NCBI RefSeq assembly: GCF_900116295.1
Contig: NZ_FPAF01000011.1
Coordinates: 1 to 64,000, forward strand
DNA length: 64,000 nt
Direction: 5' to 3'
Source: Bacillus sp. 103mf
GTDB taxonomy: Bacteria > Bacillota > Bacilli > Bacillales > Bacillaceae_G
This document shows positions 1-8,627 of the stretch, one piece after another. A program made the translations under genes and the position numbers. Position 1 is the stretch's first letter, and each line of letters begins with the position of its first letter. The notes beneath the pieces were generated by a model. It did no database searches. It saw only the letters and a program-made list of their open reading frames with translations, and was not told the DNA's origin.

Positions 1-1082
1 ATCAATTAACTTTGCGTATTGCGTATAATCTATTTACGCAAAATCCAAATCATGAATATGAAGACTTTGCTTCATGGGCAAAAATTGTTTCTCCGGGTCA
101 AGGAAATGATAAGTATAAAATGAATGGTGCCGGAGAAATGTTAGTATTCTCGGCAGCCGATTTTGAAAAATTTCAAATGCCGCGGCCCGAACTAGCTACG
201 GTGATGGAAGCTGACTTAAAGAAAGTAATTTCTCTATTGGTGGAAAACCGTTGGCCATTCCGTTTACATGCAACTTATGACGAATCAATAACACGTTTCT
301 TAAATGTTTTTGAGGAAGTCAACAGAGAAATTCCTTTTAATGGTCTACGCTGGTGGTTTGACCATGCAGAAACAATCTCAGATCGTAGTATGGAACGTGT
401 TAAGGCTTTAAATGGCGGTATTGCCATCCAAGACCGCATGGCTTTCCAAGGTGAATACTTTGTTGATTTATACGGAAAGGAAGCTGCAAAACGTACTCCT
501 CCGATTTATCGTATGCTAGACCTGGGTATACCTGTTGGCGCCGGTAGTGATGCAACCAGGGTTTCCAGCTATAACCCTTGGGTTGCTCTTTACTGGATGG
601 TTGCCGGAAAAACCATTGGTGGTCTTTCGATATACGATGAAAAGAATAGACTTGACAGAAAAGTAGCCCTAGAACTATATTCCAAAGGAAGTGCGTGGTT
701 CTCTGGTGATGAAGGTAAAAAGGGAACCCTTGCAGTAGGTCAGTTTGCTGATATTGCTGTATTGTCTGCTGACTACTTTACTGTGTCAGAAGAAGAAATC
801 AAGGACCTTGAATCATTACTCACCATTATGGGCGGGCAGGTTGTTTATGGAAATGATGAATTTAAAAATTTATCACCTGAATTGCCGCCAGCATCACCTG
901 ACTGGGCACCGACGGGAGTTTATGGTTATGGTGGTGCCAACCTAGCCCACAATATACTTTCTCACGATGCTCATGATCACAAGTTACATAGTTGCAGTAA
1001 CCCTCTCCATCAACATACTCATACCGTAATAAGAAAAGATGGAACTAAATGGGGTATTGGTTGTACTTGCTTTGCTTTCTAA
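1..1082 (+). CDS. YtcJ-like amidohydrolase, C-terminal part (5' end outside window)
   Basis: The frame is open from base 3, so the start codon lies upstream and about 360 residues are visible. The protein resembles the YtcJ-type amidohydrolases, metal-dependent hydrolases with a TIM-barrel fold. The visible features fit this: an HATYDES segment, a WWFDHAET segment and a GSDATRVSSYNPW segment, which match the usual late metal-ligand and active-site positions (HA..D, H and GSD). The true substrate cannot be told. The last 45 residues are unusual, with a run rich in His and Cys (AHDHKLHSC, HQHTHT, GCTC) that could bind metal. A hairpin terminator follows directly. Family assignment is fairly sure, substrate unknown. 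Confidence 0.75.
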   Translation, partial: QLTLRIAYNLFTQNPNHEYEDFASWAKIVSPGQGNDKYKMNGAGEMLVFSAADFEKFQMPRPELATVMEADLKKVISLLVENRWPFRLHATYDESITRFLNVFEEVNREIPFNGLRWWFDHAETISDRSMERVKALNGGIAIQDRMAFQGEYFVDLYGKEAAKRTPPIYRMLDLGIPVGAGSDATRVSSYNPWVALYWMVAGKTIGGLSIYDEKNRLDRKVALELYSKGSAWFSGDEGKKGTLAVGQFADIAVLSADYFTVSEEEIKDLESLLTIMGGQVVYGNDEFKNLSPELPPASPDWAPTGVYGYGGANLAHNILSHDAHDHKLHSCSNPLHQHTHTVIRKDGTKWGIGCTCFAF

Positions 1083-1087
1083 GTCAG

Positions 1088-1116
1088 AACCACCGGTCTA
1101 ATGCCGGTGGTTTTCT
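1088..1116 (+). terminator. Rho-independent terminator after amidohydrolase
   Basis: A 9-bp G/C-rich stem (AACCACCGG / CCGGTGGTT) is followed by a T-rich run, six bases after the stop codon. Confidence 0.85.
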
Positions 1117-1187
1117 TTCTACAATAAGGGTTTGGGGCCGAGGACGGACCCAAATAGCAATGGTATTAAGATCATAATGGTAATATG

Positions 1188-1328
1188 GGTTTTGGTGCAA
1201 ATAATATGTAGATCCGAAATAGCAGTGTATCCCTAACGGAATCTATTACTATGCGGTAAGACCGAAGAGTTGATTGATTAACTTGATTTGTTTTTTGACA
1301 GACTTCTCTCCTTGCAAAGTCTGTCCTT
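1188..1328 (-). pseudogene. IS6-family transposase relic, C-terminal end only
   Basis: The reverse strand reads KGQTLQGEKSVKKQ followed by INQLFGLTA and a stop at 1250-1252, which is the usual C-terminal tail of IS6/IS240-type transposases. An IS6-like terminal repeat (GGTTTTGGTGCAAA) lies at 1188. Everything upstream of the tail is gone. This relic occupies most of the 441-base gap between the amidohydrolase and LtrA genes; the rest of the gap (1330-1523) holds only an A/T-rich promoter-like stretch. Confidence 0.6.
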
Positions 1329-1523
1329 TTTATATCCACTATCTTAATCGCCTATTTTATACCAAGGGATGCAAATAAGAAACCTGAAGGATCTGTTTTC
1401 TCTTGTTTTATTAAAATTGGAGTAATATTTAATAAAAAAGACTTACCTATTTGCTATATTATTCCCTCTTCCAATCACCATATATTTCTAGTGTACTATT
1501 AACTATAAGGAGGGAGTGCAGAA

Positions 1524-2597
1524 ATGGAAGAAAAGAAAGTGACGTGGTTAGAACTCTTTTATGATTTGTTATTTGTGGCGGGGGTGGCGGCGACTCATGT
1601 TTTACTTCATGTTGAAGATGGTCATATCCATGCAGAGTATTTAGTAAAGTTTGTCTTAATTTTTATTCCGATCTGGTGGGCTTGGGTAGGGCAAACCATC
1701 TTTGTTAACCGGTTTGGAAAGGATTTATTTCATCAACGAATCTTTTTGATCCTGCAAATGTTTTTTGTCCTAATAATGACATCAAGCTTATCAGCTGATT
1801 TTGATCCTTATTATCTTTCTTTTTTAATTGGCTATATTGGCTTAAGGGCCGTGACTGCAATCCAATATCTTGTTGTCCAGCGTATAGAAGAGGGAGCTCG
1901 AAAAAAAGCAGCACTCTTTTTAGGAAGATATTTTTGGATTGGAGTCGTTATTTCATTATTATCCGTCTTTTTTGATTCTTGGATTCGATATGCTGCGTTG
2001 TATTTGGGAATTCTTATCGATATTATTGTCCCACTGCTTGGAAGAAAGTGTTTAGAAAAGGTTCCGACAAATACAGCCCACTTGTTAGAGAGATTTGGTC
2101 TATTTTCCATTATTCTCTTTGGGGAAGCTCTTATAAGCACTCTTGTGGTCATTCAACCCAAACAAGGAAATTGGGATTCAATAAGCTTTGCGATCATTTC
2201 ATTTATCCTCATTATTTCGATGTGGTGGCAATATTTCGATAACATGGAGAAGAAACTCGACAAGTCTAGACAAACTTCCGGTCAAATTATTATTTACGGT
2301 CATCTGTTTATTTTAATGTCTTTGAGTATGGTTGCAGCATCCATTAGACTATTATTTTTACATGAGGTCTATTATTCTTTTATCCTATATTTTGTTTTTG
2401 GTTCTGTATTGCTCTATTTCCTGTCAACTACAATTGTTTTTCATCAATACAGGTTTGAACAACACCGTTTGAAAATTTATCATTTATGCTTGTTTTTAGG
2501 GATTTTAGCAGTCTTTTTTGTTATTAATTTGATTGTAGTAGTACCAAATATTGTGATAATAGGACAATTAACCCCTATTTTTTATCATCTATGCTAA
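1524..2597 (+). CDS. Low temperature requirement protein A (LtrA) family membrane protein
   Basis: A 357-residue integral membrane protein with about ten hydrophobic segments. It starts with the family-typical sequence WLELFYDLLFVAGVAATH, in which an acidic/aromatic FYD motif opens the first helix, and has the later GERFG-like LLERFGLFSIILFGEAL motif. LtrA was named from Listeria mutants that fail to grow in the cold; its molecular activity is unknown. The start is supported by an AAGGAGGG ribosome site at about 1507. The gene stands alone, with IS6 debris on both sides, so its local context gives no further clue. Confidence 0.8.
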   Translation: MEEKKVTWLELFYDLLFVAGVAATHVLLHVEDGHIHAEYLVKFVLIFIPIWWAWVGQTIFVNRFGKDLFHQRIFLILQMFFVLIMTSSLSADFDPYYLSFLIGYIGLRAVTAIQYLVVQRIEEGARKKAALFLGRYFWIGVVISLLSVFFDSWIRYAALYLGILIDIIVPLLGRKCLEKVPTNTAHLLERFGLFSIILFGEALISTLVVIQPKQGNWDSISFAIISFILIISMWWQYFDNMEKKLDKSRQTSGQIIIYGHLFILMSLSMVAASIRLLFLHEVYYSFILYFVFGSVLLYFLSTTIVFHQYRFEQHRLKIYHLCLFLGILAVFFVINLIVVVPNIVIIGQLTPIFYHLC

Positions 2598-2615
2598 ATT
2601 AACAACTACATAAAT

Positions 2616-3160
2616 GGTTCTGGTGCAAAGATAAAATAAAAGAGAATATAGTTTATATATTTCTAGCTGAATTCTATTTTATGCTGTAAGCCCAAACAAT
2701 CGATGGATGAATTTTTTCTAGTTTTGAACAGACTGATGCCGTAAATCCATCTGTTCTTTTTTAATCATATGCATAGCTTCCACTCCTGCAAGAATGGATG
2801 TAGCTGTGCCAAAAGACTTGGACCTTAACATAGAACGAACACGTTTCTTAATAAAACGATGATCTTGCTCTACTATGTTATTCAAGTACTTTTGTTGTCT
2901 AAGTTGCATACCATCAGGTATGCTTTTTCTTTTTTTAGCTGTTCAATTGCTATAGGATAAGCTGGATTCTTATCGACTGTTATAACACGAGGCTTTGAAA
3001 CATGAAAAGACCGTAAAGCTTTCTTGAAAAAGCGCTTTGCAGCCTTCTGGTCTCTTATTTTGCTTAGGAAAAAATCGATTGTGTTTCCTCTCGAATCAAC
3101 AGCACGATACAGGTACATCCATTGACCTTTTACTTTAATATATGTTTTAGCGACCCCGCC
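2616..3160 (-). pseudogene. IS6-family transposase relic, C-terminal two thirds
   Basis: The reverse strand shows two frames of an IS6-type DDE transposase. One carries KVKGQW..LYRAVDSRGNTIDF and RVITVDKNPAYP (the second catalytic Asp region). The other carries EQDHRFIKKRVRSMLRSKSF (around the catalytic Glu). They are separated by a frameshift near 2900, and a further in-frame stop near 2718 precedes a KKFIHRLFGLTA tail ending at 2679. A terminal repeat GGTTCTGGTGCAAAG is present at 2616-2630. The N-terminal helix-turn-helix part is missing, so this copy cannot be active. Confidence 0.8.
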
Positions 3161-3180
3161 CCCCTAAAAGGGATTGTACT

Positions 3181-3545
3181 TTATGCTGAAACCCCAACAA
3201 TTAATGGATGAATGCTTTCTGATTTTGAACAGACTGATCTCGTAAATTAATCTGTTCTTTTTTGATCATATGCATGACTGCTAATCTCAAAATAATAGAT
3301 GTAGCCGTGTCAAAAGACTTGAACCTTAACATTGGAAGGGCTCAGCTCTTAATAGAATGAGGAACAGGTGCATATGAAAAGATACTTGGCTGATTTGATT
3401 TTTCCATTTTTCCTTAAATAAAAAGTCAATGGTATTCCCTTTTGAATCGACTACACCACACATATAAATCCACTGCCCTTTGACTTTAATATAGGCCTCA
3501 TCCCAAGACTTATAGATTATTTTCAATTTTCCTGAAATTTTTACA
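3181..3545 (-). pseudogene. Second IS6-family transposase relic with central deletion
   Basis: The reverse strand encodes SWDEAYIKVKGQWIYMCGV followed by DSKGNTIDFLF, the region of the first catalytic Asp. It then jumps to material matching the C-terminal part of the neighbouring relic (HMIKKEQINLRDQSVQN), ending near 3185. The two halves are joined by an internal deletion. It sits head to tail with the relic at 2616-3160 and abuts the 3' end of the LysR gene. Confidence 0.7.
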
Positions 3546-3566
3546 CTAGAATCATTATTGTTTCTA

Positions 3567-4445
3567 TTATACTGATACTTTTTCAAGATCATTTAACTTC
3601 TGCATAAAGATACGTGCTGCAAAACTTAAAAATTTATCATCAAAGTGAATAAGATTAATATCTTGACTTGGTGTTGGATCAACAATACGAACTATGCTCA
3701 AGGAATCATTATTAACAAAATCAACCAGTGAGAGTGGTATTATGGCAACCCCATGTCCATTGCATACAAGACTCAATAGAGAAATAGAAGATTTTGTTTC
3801 TATATTTGCTACAGATAAAGATAACCCTAAATTTTCACAATATATCTTAATTGATTCACGACAACTGCTTGAAGTCATTATTCTACTCAGCCCTACTAAT
3901 TCTCGAAAAGAAACAAATGATTTTTTATTCAAAGGATGATTTTTTGGAATCACAAGGACGAGCTCTTCGCTATACAAAAAAGTGCTTGTTAATGTGTCTG
4001 GAGTTTGAAAACTACGTGTGATCCCTATATCAATATTATTTTCAACGATTTGATTTACAGTAACTTCTGATTCTATGATTTTTACTAAGATGTTGGGATA
4101 ATGTTGTTGAAATTGCATAATATAAGGTGTTAAATAGGTGAGGTCCTCTAATAACCCTCCTATAGTAATCACGCCTCTTTTCACACCCTTTAATTCAAAG
4201 ATCTCATTATGAACCTCATCAAATAGCTGCATGATAAATTTACCTTTATCCAATAGTAACTTACCTGCTTCTGTAATTTTGATACCCCTTCCAACTCGAT
4301 GAAATAAAGGTGTATCAATTTCACCTTCTAACACACGTATTTGTTGACTTAAAGTCGGCTGTGAAATACCTAGAACTTCCGCAGCTTTAGTAAAACTACC
4401 ATTATTACAAACTTGAATAAAATACTCTAAATGACGTAGTTCCAT
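3567..4445 (-). CDS. LysR-family transcriptional regulator
   Basis: At 292 residues this is a full-length LysR regulator. The N-terminal winged helix-turn-helix (MELRHLEYFIQVCNNGSFTK, AAEVLGISQPTLSQQIRVLE) occupies roughly residues 1-60. It is followed by a periplasmic-binding-type effector domain containing the usual IGGL, IDIGI and GHGVAIIPLSL segments. Overall it is closest in feel to CynR/CidR-like members. No divergent target gene remains next to it: the upstream side holds a marR gene in the same orientation and the downstream side holds IS6 debris. Effector and targets are therefore unknown. Confidence 0.85.
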   Translation of the reverse strand: MELRHLEYFIQVCNNGSFTKAAEVLGISQPTLSQQIRVLEGEIDTPLFHRVGRGIKITEAGKLLLDKGKFIMQLFDEVHNEIFELKGVKRGVITIGGLLEDLTYLTPYIMQFQQHYPNILVKIIESEVTVNQIVENNIDIGITRSFQTPDTLTSTFLYSEELVLVIPKNHPLNKKSFVSFRELVGLSRIMTSSSCRESIKIYCENLGLSLSVANIETKSSISLLSLVCNGHGVAIIPLSLVDFVNNDSLSIVRIVDPTPSQDINLIHFDDKFLSFAARIFMQKLNDLEKVSV

Positions 4446-4565
4446 TCTTAATACCCACCTTCCGCTTTATGAAAGATTCACACTTAAAAGAACACTATGT
4501 ATGCGTTGGCATAACAACTATCTTTCTTTCTTATACTAATTGTAATCCCATGATTTCTTCATTTT

Positions 4566-4600
4566 GGAAACCAATAAATGTACTACATTTATTGGTTTCC
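4566..4600 (-). terminator. 35-bp near-perfect palindrome, probable terminator
   Basis: Two perfect 17-bp arms (GGAAACCAATAAATGTA and its complement) flank one central base. The palindrome lies between the end of the mhqR-like gene and the LysR start, both on the minus strand, so a terminator for mhqR is the simplest reading. An operator role cannot be excluded because no strong T run follows. Confidence 0.5.
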
Positions 4601-4653
4601 CCCCTCCTGTTTATTTACTTTTCTTTAATTTATATTTAAGTAGGATATTACTA

Positions 4654-4664
4654 ATTCGAGATAT
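4654..4664. promoter_or_regulatory. Orphan MhqR-like half operator
   Basis: ATTCGAGATAT repeats one arm of the operator found upstream of the mhqR-like gene (5143-5158). It lies downstream of that gene with no intact gene to control, which suggests a lost target gene. Confidence 0.35.
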
Positions 4665-4676
4665 ATGTTCAAAAAT

Positions 4677-5120
4677 TTATAGTTCTTGCGCATAATAGCC
4701 TAATTTTTTCAACTGTTCGATCATCACTTTTTTCTCACCAGAGTCCAAACCACCAAATATTTGTCGAATCGCCTGTTTATGCTTAGGGAAAATAGTATCC
4801 ATCAATTCAATACCTTCTGGAGTAATTGACGCATACGTGACACGGCGGTCTTTAGGACATGGTTTTCGTATTAATAACCTCTTCTTTTCCAACTTATCAA
4901 CTACATACGTGATACTGCTACTTGCAAGTAATATTTTGTCTCCAATTTTTTGTATAGGCTGATCGCCTTTATTGTATAGTAACTCAAGAACTGCAAATTC
5001 AGTTGGATTAAGTCCATAACTTTTTATATCTTCTTCAATACGCTTTGTGATTGACTGTGCTGCTCGTGATAATATAACAAATAACTTTAAAGATAAATTC
5101 TCATTATTAATCAAACCCAC
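4677..5120 (-). CDS. mhqR: MarR-family regulator, MhqR-like (quinone sensing)
   Basis: This MarR-type dimeric repressor of about 147 residues resembles Bacillus subtilis MhqR closely: the stretches LSLKLFV.LSRA, SYGLNPTEFAVLELLY, KGDQPIQ.IGD, ILLAS.SITYVVDKLE and CPKDRRVTYA are as I remember them from that protein. MhqR represses azoreductase and dioxygenase genes that detoxify quinones. The GTG at 5120 is preferred as start because an AAAGGA site lies nine bases upstream; a TTG nine bases further up leaves no room for it. A palindrome matching the remembered MhqR box lies just upstream, so autoregulation is likely. No quinone-detoxifying partner gene is present nearby. Confidence 0.75.
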   Translation of the reverse strand: MGLINNENLSLKLFVILSRAAQSITKRIEEDIKSYGLNPTEFAVLELLYNKGDQPIQKIGDKILLASSSITYVVDKLEKKRLLIRKPCPKDRRVTYASITPEGIELMDTIFPKHKQAIRQIFGGLDSGEKKVMIEQLKKLGYYAQEL

Positions 5121-5142
5121 AATTACCAATCCTTTACAAAAT

Positions 5143-5158
5143 ATCTCGAATTCAAGAT
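5143..5158. promoter_or_regulatory. MhqR-type operator palindrome
   Basis: ATCTCGAATTCAAGAT is a palindrome with one mismatched pair. It lies about 22 bp upstream of the mhqR-like start and resembles the MhqR box (ATCTCGAA...TTCGAGAT) known from B. subtilis. Confidence 0.55.
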
Positions 5159-5231
5159 TTATTATATGATTATCAAAATATTATGTCAATAATTCAGTTT
5201 AGTTCTATCAAACCACTTATAATTTATTTCT

Positions 5232-5411
5232 CAACATGAGACGTACGGAGGCGTAATAAAGTGAAACTTTAATCAGTGGGGGTTTTCTTCATCCCCCACT
5301 GATTATTAGTTGAACCAATCGGGCTTTTACGGGCAGTTTATCTCCCACCTAACTTCTTTGCTTTCGCCGAATTTTGAGGTGGGAGTATTACTGCCCGTTA
5401 ATGCGGGATAA
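5232..5411 (+). mobile_element. IS200/IS605-type end relic with nested hairpins
   Basis: About 180 bp of strongly structured DNA without a reading frame. One hairpin is AATCAGTGGGGG/CCCCCACTGATT at 5271-5305. A second is a nested pair, ACGGGCAGT/ACTGCCCGT enclosing CTCCCACC/GGTGGGAG, at about 5328-5400. Such hairpin-rich, CCCCAC/GTGGGG-containing ends are typical of IS200/IS605 elements and of tnpB-only relatives. No tnpA or tnpB survives beside it, so it is a solo end or a PATE-like remnant. Confidence 0.5.
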
Positions 5412-5568
5412 ATCAATTGGTAATATATAGACATCTCAATTGCGTTATTTCTTTTAAAGAGAGTTTGTTTTCTGACACAAGCTCTTTTTTTATCATATCC
5501 TACATAGAATTCAGAAACATTTTACCTGGTGAGTTTTGTACCCTTACAGCGATAGAGACCAAAAATCT

Positions 5569-5585
5569 GGTTCTGGTGCAAAACC
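5569..5585. repeat. Solo IS6-type terminal repeat
   Basis: GGTTCTGGTGCAAAACC matches the terminal repeats of the IS6 relics at 1188 and 2616 but has no transposase beside it. Confidence 0.5.
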
Positions 5586-5626
5586 TCAAAACAATTGCAA
5601 TTAATCTCTAAAGTTTGATTAAAGAA

Positions 5627-6817
5627 CTATTTTTCTGTAGCAAAATAAAGCAGTGCTATGACCGGAAAAGCGATTCCCATCCATAATGCTACACTCCATC
5701 CACCTGAGGCGTATGCCCATCCTCCGATAGAGGATCCAATAGCACCACCCAAAAAGAAAATAGCCATGAATAACCCGTTTAATCGACTACGAATTTCTGG
5801 CTCCAAAGAAAAAATCAAACGTTGACTAAGCACAAGGTTTGCGGACACTCCCATGTCCAATAGAATAGCTGCAACTACTAGAACAGCTATTCCGACGGGC
5901 GAATTACTCCGAATCATGAGTGGTAGTAATAAAGAAGCGATGACAACAGCGAGAGCTATCCCAGTGGCAATTCGAGTCCATCCACGATCAGCTAGACGTC
6001 CTCCTACTGGCGCAGCTATCGCACCCGCAATCCCGACAAGTGCATATAGTGCTATAGCTTTCTGAGAAAAATGAAAAGTAGGGCTAGACAATAATAACGG
6101 AACAGTAGTCCAGAATAAGCTGAAAGTCCCGAATACACACGCATGATAAATCGCGCGACGGCGTAAGATCGGGGTAGTTCGCAGTAATTGCCACATTGAA
6201 CCGAGTAAAGCGGTATAATTTGTGTTTGCCATTGGCCTCCTAGTAGGAAGTACTTTTAATAATATGATCGCTAAGGGAACAATTACTGCCGCAGACAAGG
6301 CAAATATTGCATTCCATCCCCAGATGTCAGCTACTAGGCTTGATATCGGACGAGAAAGCATGATACCAAGTAACAGACCACTCATGACATTGCCAACAAC
6401 GCGGCCACGTGTAGCTTCTGACGCAAGGTATGATGCAAAAGGTACGAGCACTTGTGCTGCGACCGATCCCAACCCGATGAAGAATGAAGTCACTAAGAAC
6501 AGTATTCCGTGTTTCACAAATACTATGGCAGTCAGGGCGACTGCACTTAGAAGTAACGATATAACTACCAGCTTTCGGTTTTCAACAATATCTCCTAAAG
6601 GTACAAGAAATAGTAAACCGACAACATATCCAATCTGGGTTAGCGTTACAATCAACCCAGCACTACTAGTAGAAAGCCCAATTGCAGAGCTAATTAACCC
6701 AACCAAGGGCTGTGCATAGTAAAGATTAGCTACAATGATACCACATGCAGTTGCGAGAAGTATGGTTAACCCTGCTGAAATATCTTTATCAATTGTTTGA
6801 TTTTTTAAATTAGACAT
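5627..6817 (-). CDS. MFS drug-efflux transporter (DHA1 type)
   Basis: A 396-residue protein with 12 predicted membrane segments. The motif-A-like sequence between TM2 and TM3 ([20 protein letters not shown]) and the TM4-5 stretch rich in Gly and Pro mark it as a drug:H+ antiporter of the DHA1 group. It is translated after, and overlaps by 8 bp, a 47-codon gene (6810-6953), so the two are probably coupled. The promoter region toward the divergent TetR gene carries three copies of one palindrome, so repression by that TetR protein is likely. The substrate is unknown. Confidence 0.85.
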   Translation of the reverse strand: MSNLKNQTIDKDISAGLTILLATACGIIVANLYYAQPLVGLISSAIGLSTSSAGLIVTLTQIGYVVGLLFLVPLGDIVENRKLVVISLLLSAVALTAIVFVKHGILFLVTSFFIGLGSVAAQVLVPFASYLASEATRGRVVGNVMSGLLLGIMLSRPISSLVADIWGWNAIFALSAAVIVPLAIILLKVLPTRRPMANTNYTALLGSMWQLLRTTPILRRRAIYHACVFGTFSLFWTTVPLLLSSPTFHFSQKAIALYALVGIAGAIAAPVGGRLADRGWTRIATGIALAVVIASLLLPLMIRSNSPVGIAVLVVAAILLDMGVSANLVLSQRLIFSLEPEIRSRLNGLFMAIFFLGGAIGSSIGGWAYASGGWSVALWMGIAFPVIALLYFATEK

Positions 6818-6953
6818 AGTTAACTCCTCCTATACCATTATCCCGAAGTTCTTGAATTATCTTGACAAATGTTGCAGCGGCATCAGTGGCCATTGTACTA
6901 AATTGAGTCTGAACTGCATCCCACTCTTCTTTCAAGACTTTCAATTGTGCCAT
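6810..6953 (-). CDS. Small protein of 47 residues overlapping the MFS gene start
   Basis: Reading leftward, an AAGGAG site about nine bases before an ATG at 6953 opens a 47-residue frame ([18 protein letters not shown], then [20 protein letters not shown]). It ends at 6810, inside the MFS gene, sharing ATGTCTAA. The product would be soluble, alpha-helical and amphipathic, with no recognised domain. It could be a real small partner of the pump or a leader peptide that couples translation. A 28-codon frame further upstream (MLTDATKPK...) lacks a good ribosome site and is not called. Confidence 0.55.
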   Translation of the reverse strand: MAQLKVLKEEWDAVQTQFSTMATDAAATFVKIIQELRDNGIGGVNYV

Positions 6954-7054
6954 CTCTTTCTTCTCCTTTTCCATGTATTTTTAGTAATAAGTTCTTGTGG
7001 AGTCTTAGGCTTAGTTGCATCAGTTAACATTGCAAGATTTCTTAACAATTAAAT

Positions 7055-7160
7055 ACTAAACGTTTAGTTCATTAATTAAAACAAATAATATACTAAACGT
7101 TCAGTTTTGTAAATGGGTTATTTTATTTTTTATTCAAATTAAGTATACTAAACGTATAGT
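7055..7160. promoter_or_regulatory. Three TetR-type operators between divergent genes
   Basis: The palindrome ACTAAACGTTTAGT occurs at 7055-7068, with close variants ACTAAACGTTCAGT at 7092-7105 and ACTAAACGTATAGT at 7147-7160. Their place between the pump operon and the divergent tetR gene is the classic arrangement for autoregulated repression. Confidence 0.75.
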
Positions 7161-7186
7161 TTATATTTTTGGAAGGAATGATTAAT

Positions 7187-7765
7187 GTGCAAAGTAAAAG
7201 AGGTCGGCCGCGTAATGTCGAAACGCATAAGTCTATCCTTTCCGCATCCTATGAGTTATTGCTGGAAAAGGGCTTTAAAGCGGTCACGGTCGATAAAATT
7301 GCAGATCGTGCTAAGGTTAGCAAGGCCACGATTTATAAATGGTGGCCTAACAAGGCAGCCGTGGTAATGGATGGTTTTCTTTCTGTTGCCGCTGCCAAAT
7401 TACCTGTGCCTGATACGGGCTCGGCATTGAATGATATTCTAATTCACGCCACGAGTTTAGCCAGTTTTTTGACAAGTCGGGAAGGGACCATTATTACAGA
7501 GTTAATAGGCGAAGGGCAGTTTGATTCAAAATTGGCGAAGGAATATCGTACCCGATATTTTCAGCCCCGTCGACTCCAAGCTAAGCATCTTCTGGAGAAG
7601 GGAATTCAGAGAGGAGAATTGAAAGAAACTCTCGATATTGAATTAAGCATCGATCTCATTTACGGGCCGATTTTCTATCGTTTGCTCGTAACTGGCGAAA
7701 AGTTGGATGATTCCTATGTGCATCATTTAGTGATGAGCGCATTTGAAGGAATCCGATTGACCTGA
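7187..7765 (+). CDS. TetR-family transcriptional regulator
   Basis: A repressor of about 192 residues. The N-terminal helix-turn-helix is clear (SILSASYELLLEKGFKAVTV, DKIADRAKVSKATIYKWWPN); the C-terminal ligand domain resembles the TetR_C group found with drug pumps. GTG at 7187 fits best, nine bases after GGAAGGA (7171-7177); an ATG at 7178 is too close and a TTG at 7169 precedes the site. It is divergent from the MFS operon across three palindromes and probably represses both. Ligand unknown. Confidence 0.85.
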   Translation: MQSKRGRPRNVETHKSILSASYELLLEKGFKAVTVDKIADRAKVSKATIYKWWPNKAAVVMDGFLSVAAAKLPVPDTGSALNDILIHATSLASFLTSREGTIITELIGEGQFDSKLAKEYRTRYFQPRRLQAKHLLEKGIQRGELKETLDIELSIDLIYGPIFYRLLVTGEKLDDSYVHHLVMSAFEGIRLT

Positions 7766-8004
7766 ATAACATTCGAACAAAAATTTATTTACCACGAAAT
7801 TGCCGATTCTCCACTCTCCTGATATAATGCGTCATGACCTTTCATCGCTTTAATATCGCTGAGCGATATCGACCACCGGAGAATCGAAGAGCACTTTTTG
7901 AATCTATACCTGACTGATAAACTGGGTTTCCAACCATATTAATGGATTGGATGGTGTGTGAATTTAGAGAGTATTGAAGAGCATTATACGGATACAAATT
8001 TATC

Positions 8005-8032
8005 TTAAGTTGATGGGCATGGGACGGTACCC
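8005..8032. repeat. IS231-type right end plus 11-bp target-like sequence
   Basis: TTAAGTTGATGGGCATG at 8005-8021 matches the ends of the cassettes further along the window. The next 11 bases, GGACGGTACCC, fit the GGG-N5-CCC target type with one change. No body of the element is left on its left side. Confidence 0.6.
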
Positions 8033-8035
8033 CTA

Positions 8036-8119
8036 TTAGAAAATCACTCTTATAAGCAAGTTGAGGAGATAACAGGAATTAGCGAGGGCACATTGATTCG
8101 AGCGAAAAGAAAAGCGTAG
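8036..8119 (+). pseudogene. C-terminal tail of a serine recombinase
   Basis: Twenty-seven codons end in a stop: [16 protein letters not shown] then [11 protein letters not shown]. This matches the helix-turn-helix tail of resolvase/invertase-type recombinases. It begins right after the IS231-type end and target-like sequence, so the insertion probably truncated it. Confidence 0.5.
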
Positions 8120-8489
8120 ATATAAATAATGTATGTTATTGTATCCCTTGTATGTTAGGAAGAACAGTTGATGAAAAAAGAAAAACACAAAATCATATTT
8201 CATGAGAATATATACACTAAGGGACCCAGAGTACCAAATCCATTAAAGTTGAGTCTTAGCGAACAATAAGAGATGAAATGAAGGTACTTGAAATCAAAGA
8301 AATTGATATTTTTCAGATACGTGTATAACTAAGTCATAGTCATACATCATTTACCAGTAAGTTTTTGTAATTAACTCTGCATAGGATAAAGAAAAAACAC
8401 AAAGAATCTAGTTTTATTAAAAATCAAGAGAATAGTTAGAATCATATTCATCAATACATTTTTATTTAATGTCACTCATTATAAAGCAT

Positions 8490-8541
8490 AAAAAAGATGG
8501 ATAGATGAACAATATAAAAATCTGTTCAATCTATCCTTTTT
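8490..8541 (-). terminator. Hairpin terminator
   Basis: The arms AAAAAAGATGGATAGATGAAC and GTTCAATCTATCCTTTTTT pair with one bulge. It is placed to end the minus-strand gene at 8628-8966. Confidence 0.7.
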
Positions 8542-8627
8542 TGTACTACAAATGAGCTATTTACCACAACAAAGAACTTGTATTTTGTTGTACTAAAGCA
8601 CTCATTAGCTTGATAAGAAGCTTTCTT

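Larger units (their letters stand above)
7766..8489. other. Gene-poor debris region
   Basis: About 720 bases without an intact gene. It holds a paired CGATTCTCC/GGAGAATCG segment at about 7803-7886 with an inner ATATCGCTGAGCGATAT palindrome, an IS231-like right end (8005-8021) and a resolvase tail (8036-8119). A 32-codon frame from 8171 (MKKEKHKIIFHENIYTKG...) has a weak ribosome site and no recognised homologue. Nothing else can be supported. Confidence 0.4.

Noticed and set aside
6222-6719. Plus-strand open frame of 165 codons
   Set aside because: It is antisense to the MFS gene, has no ribosome site, and its length follows from codon bias on the other strand.
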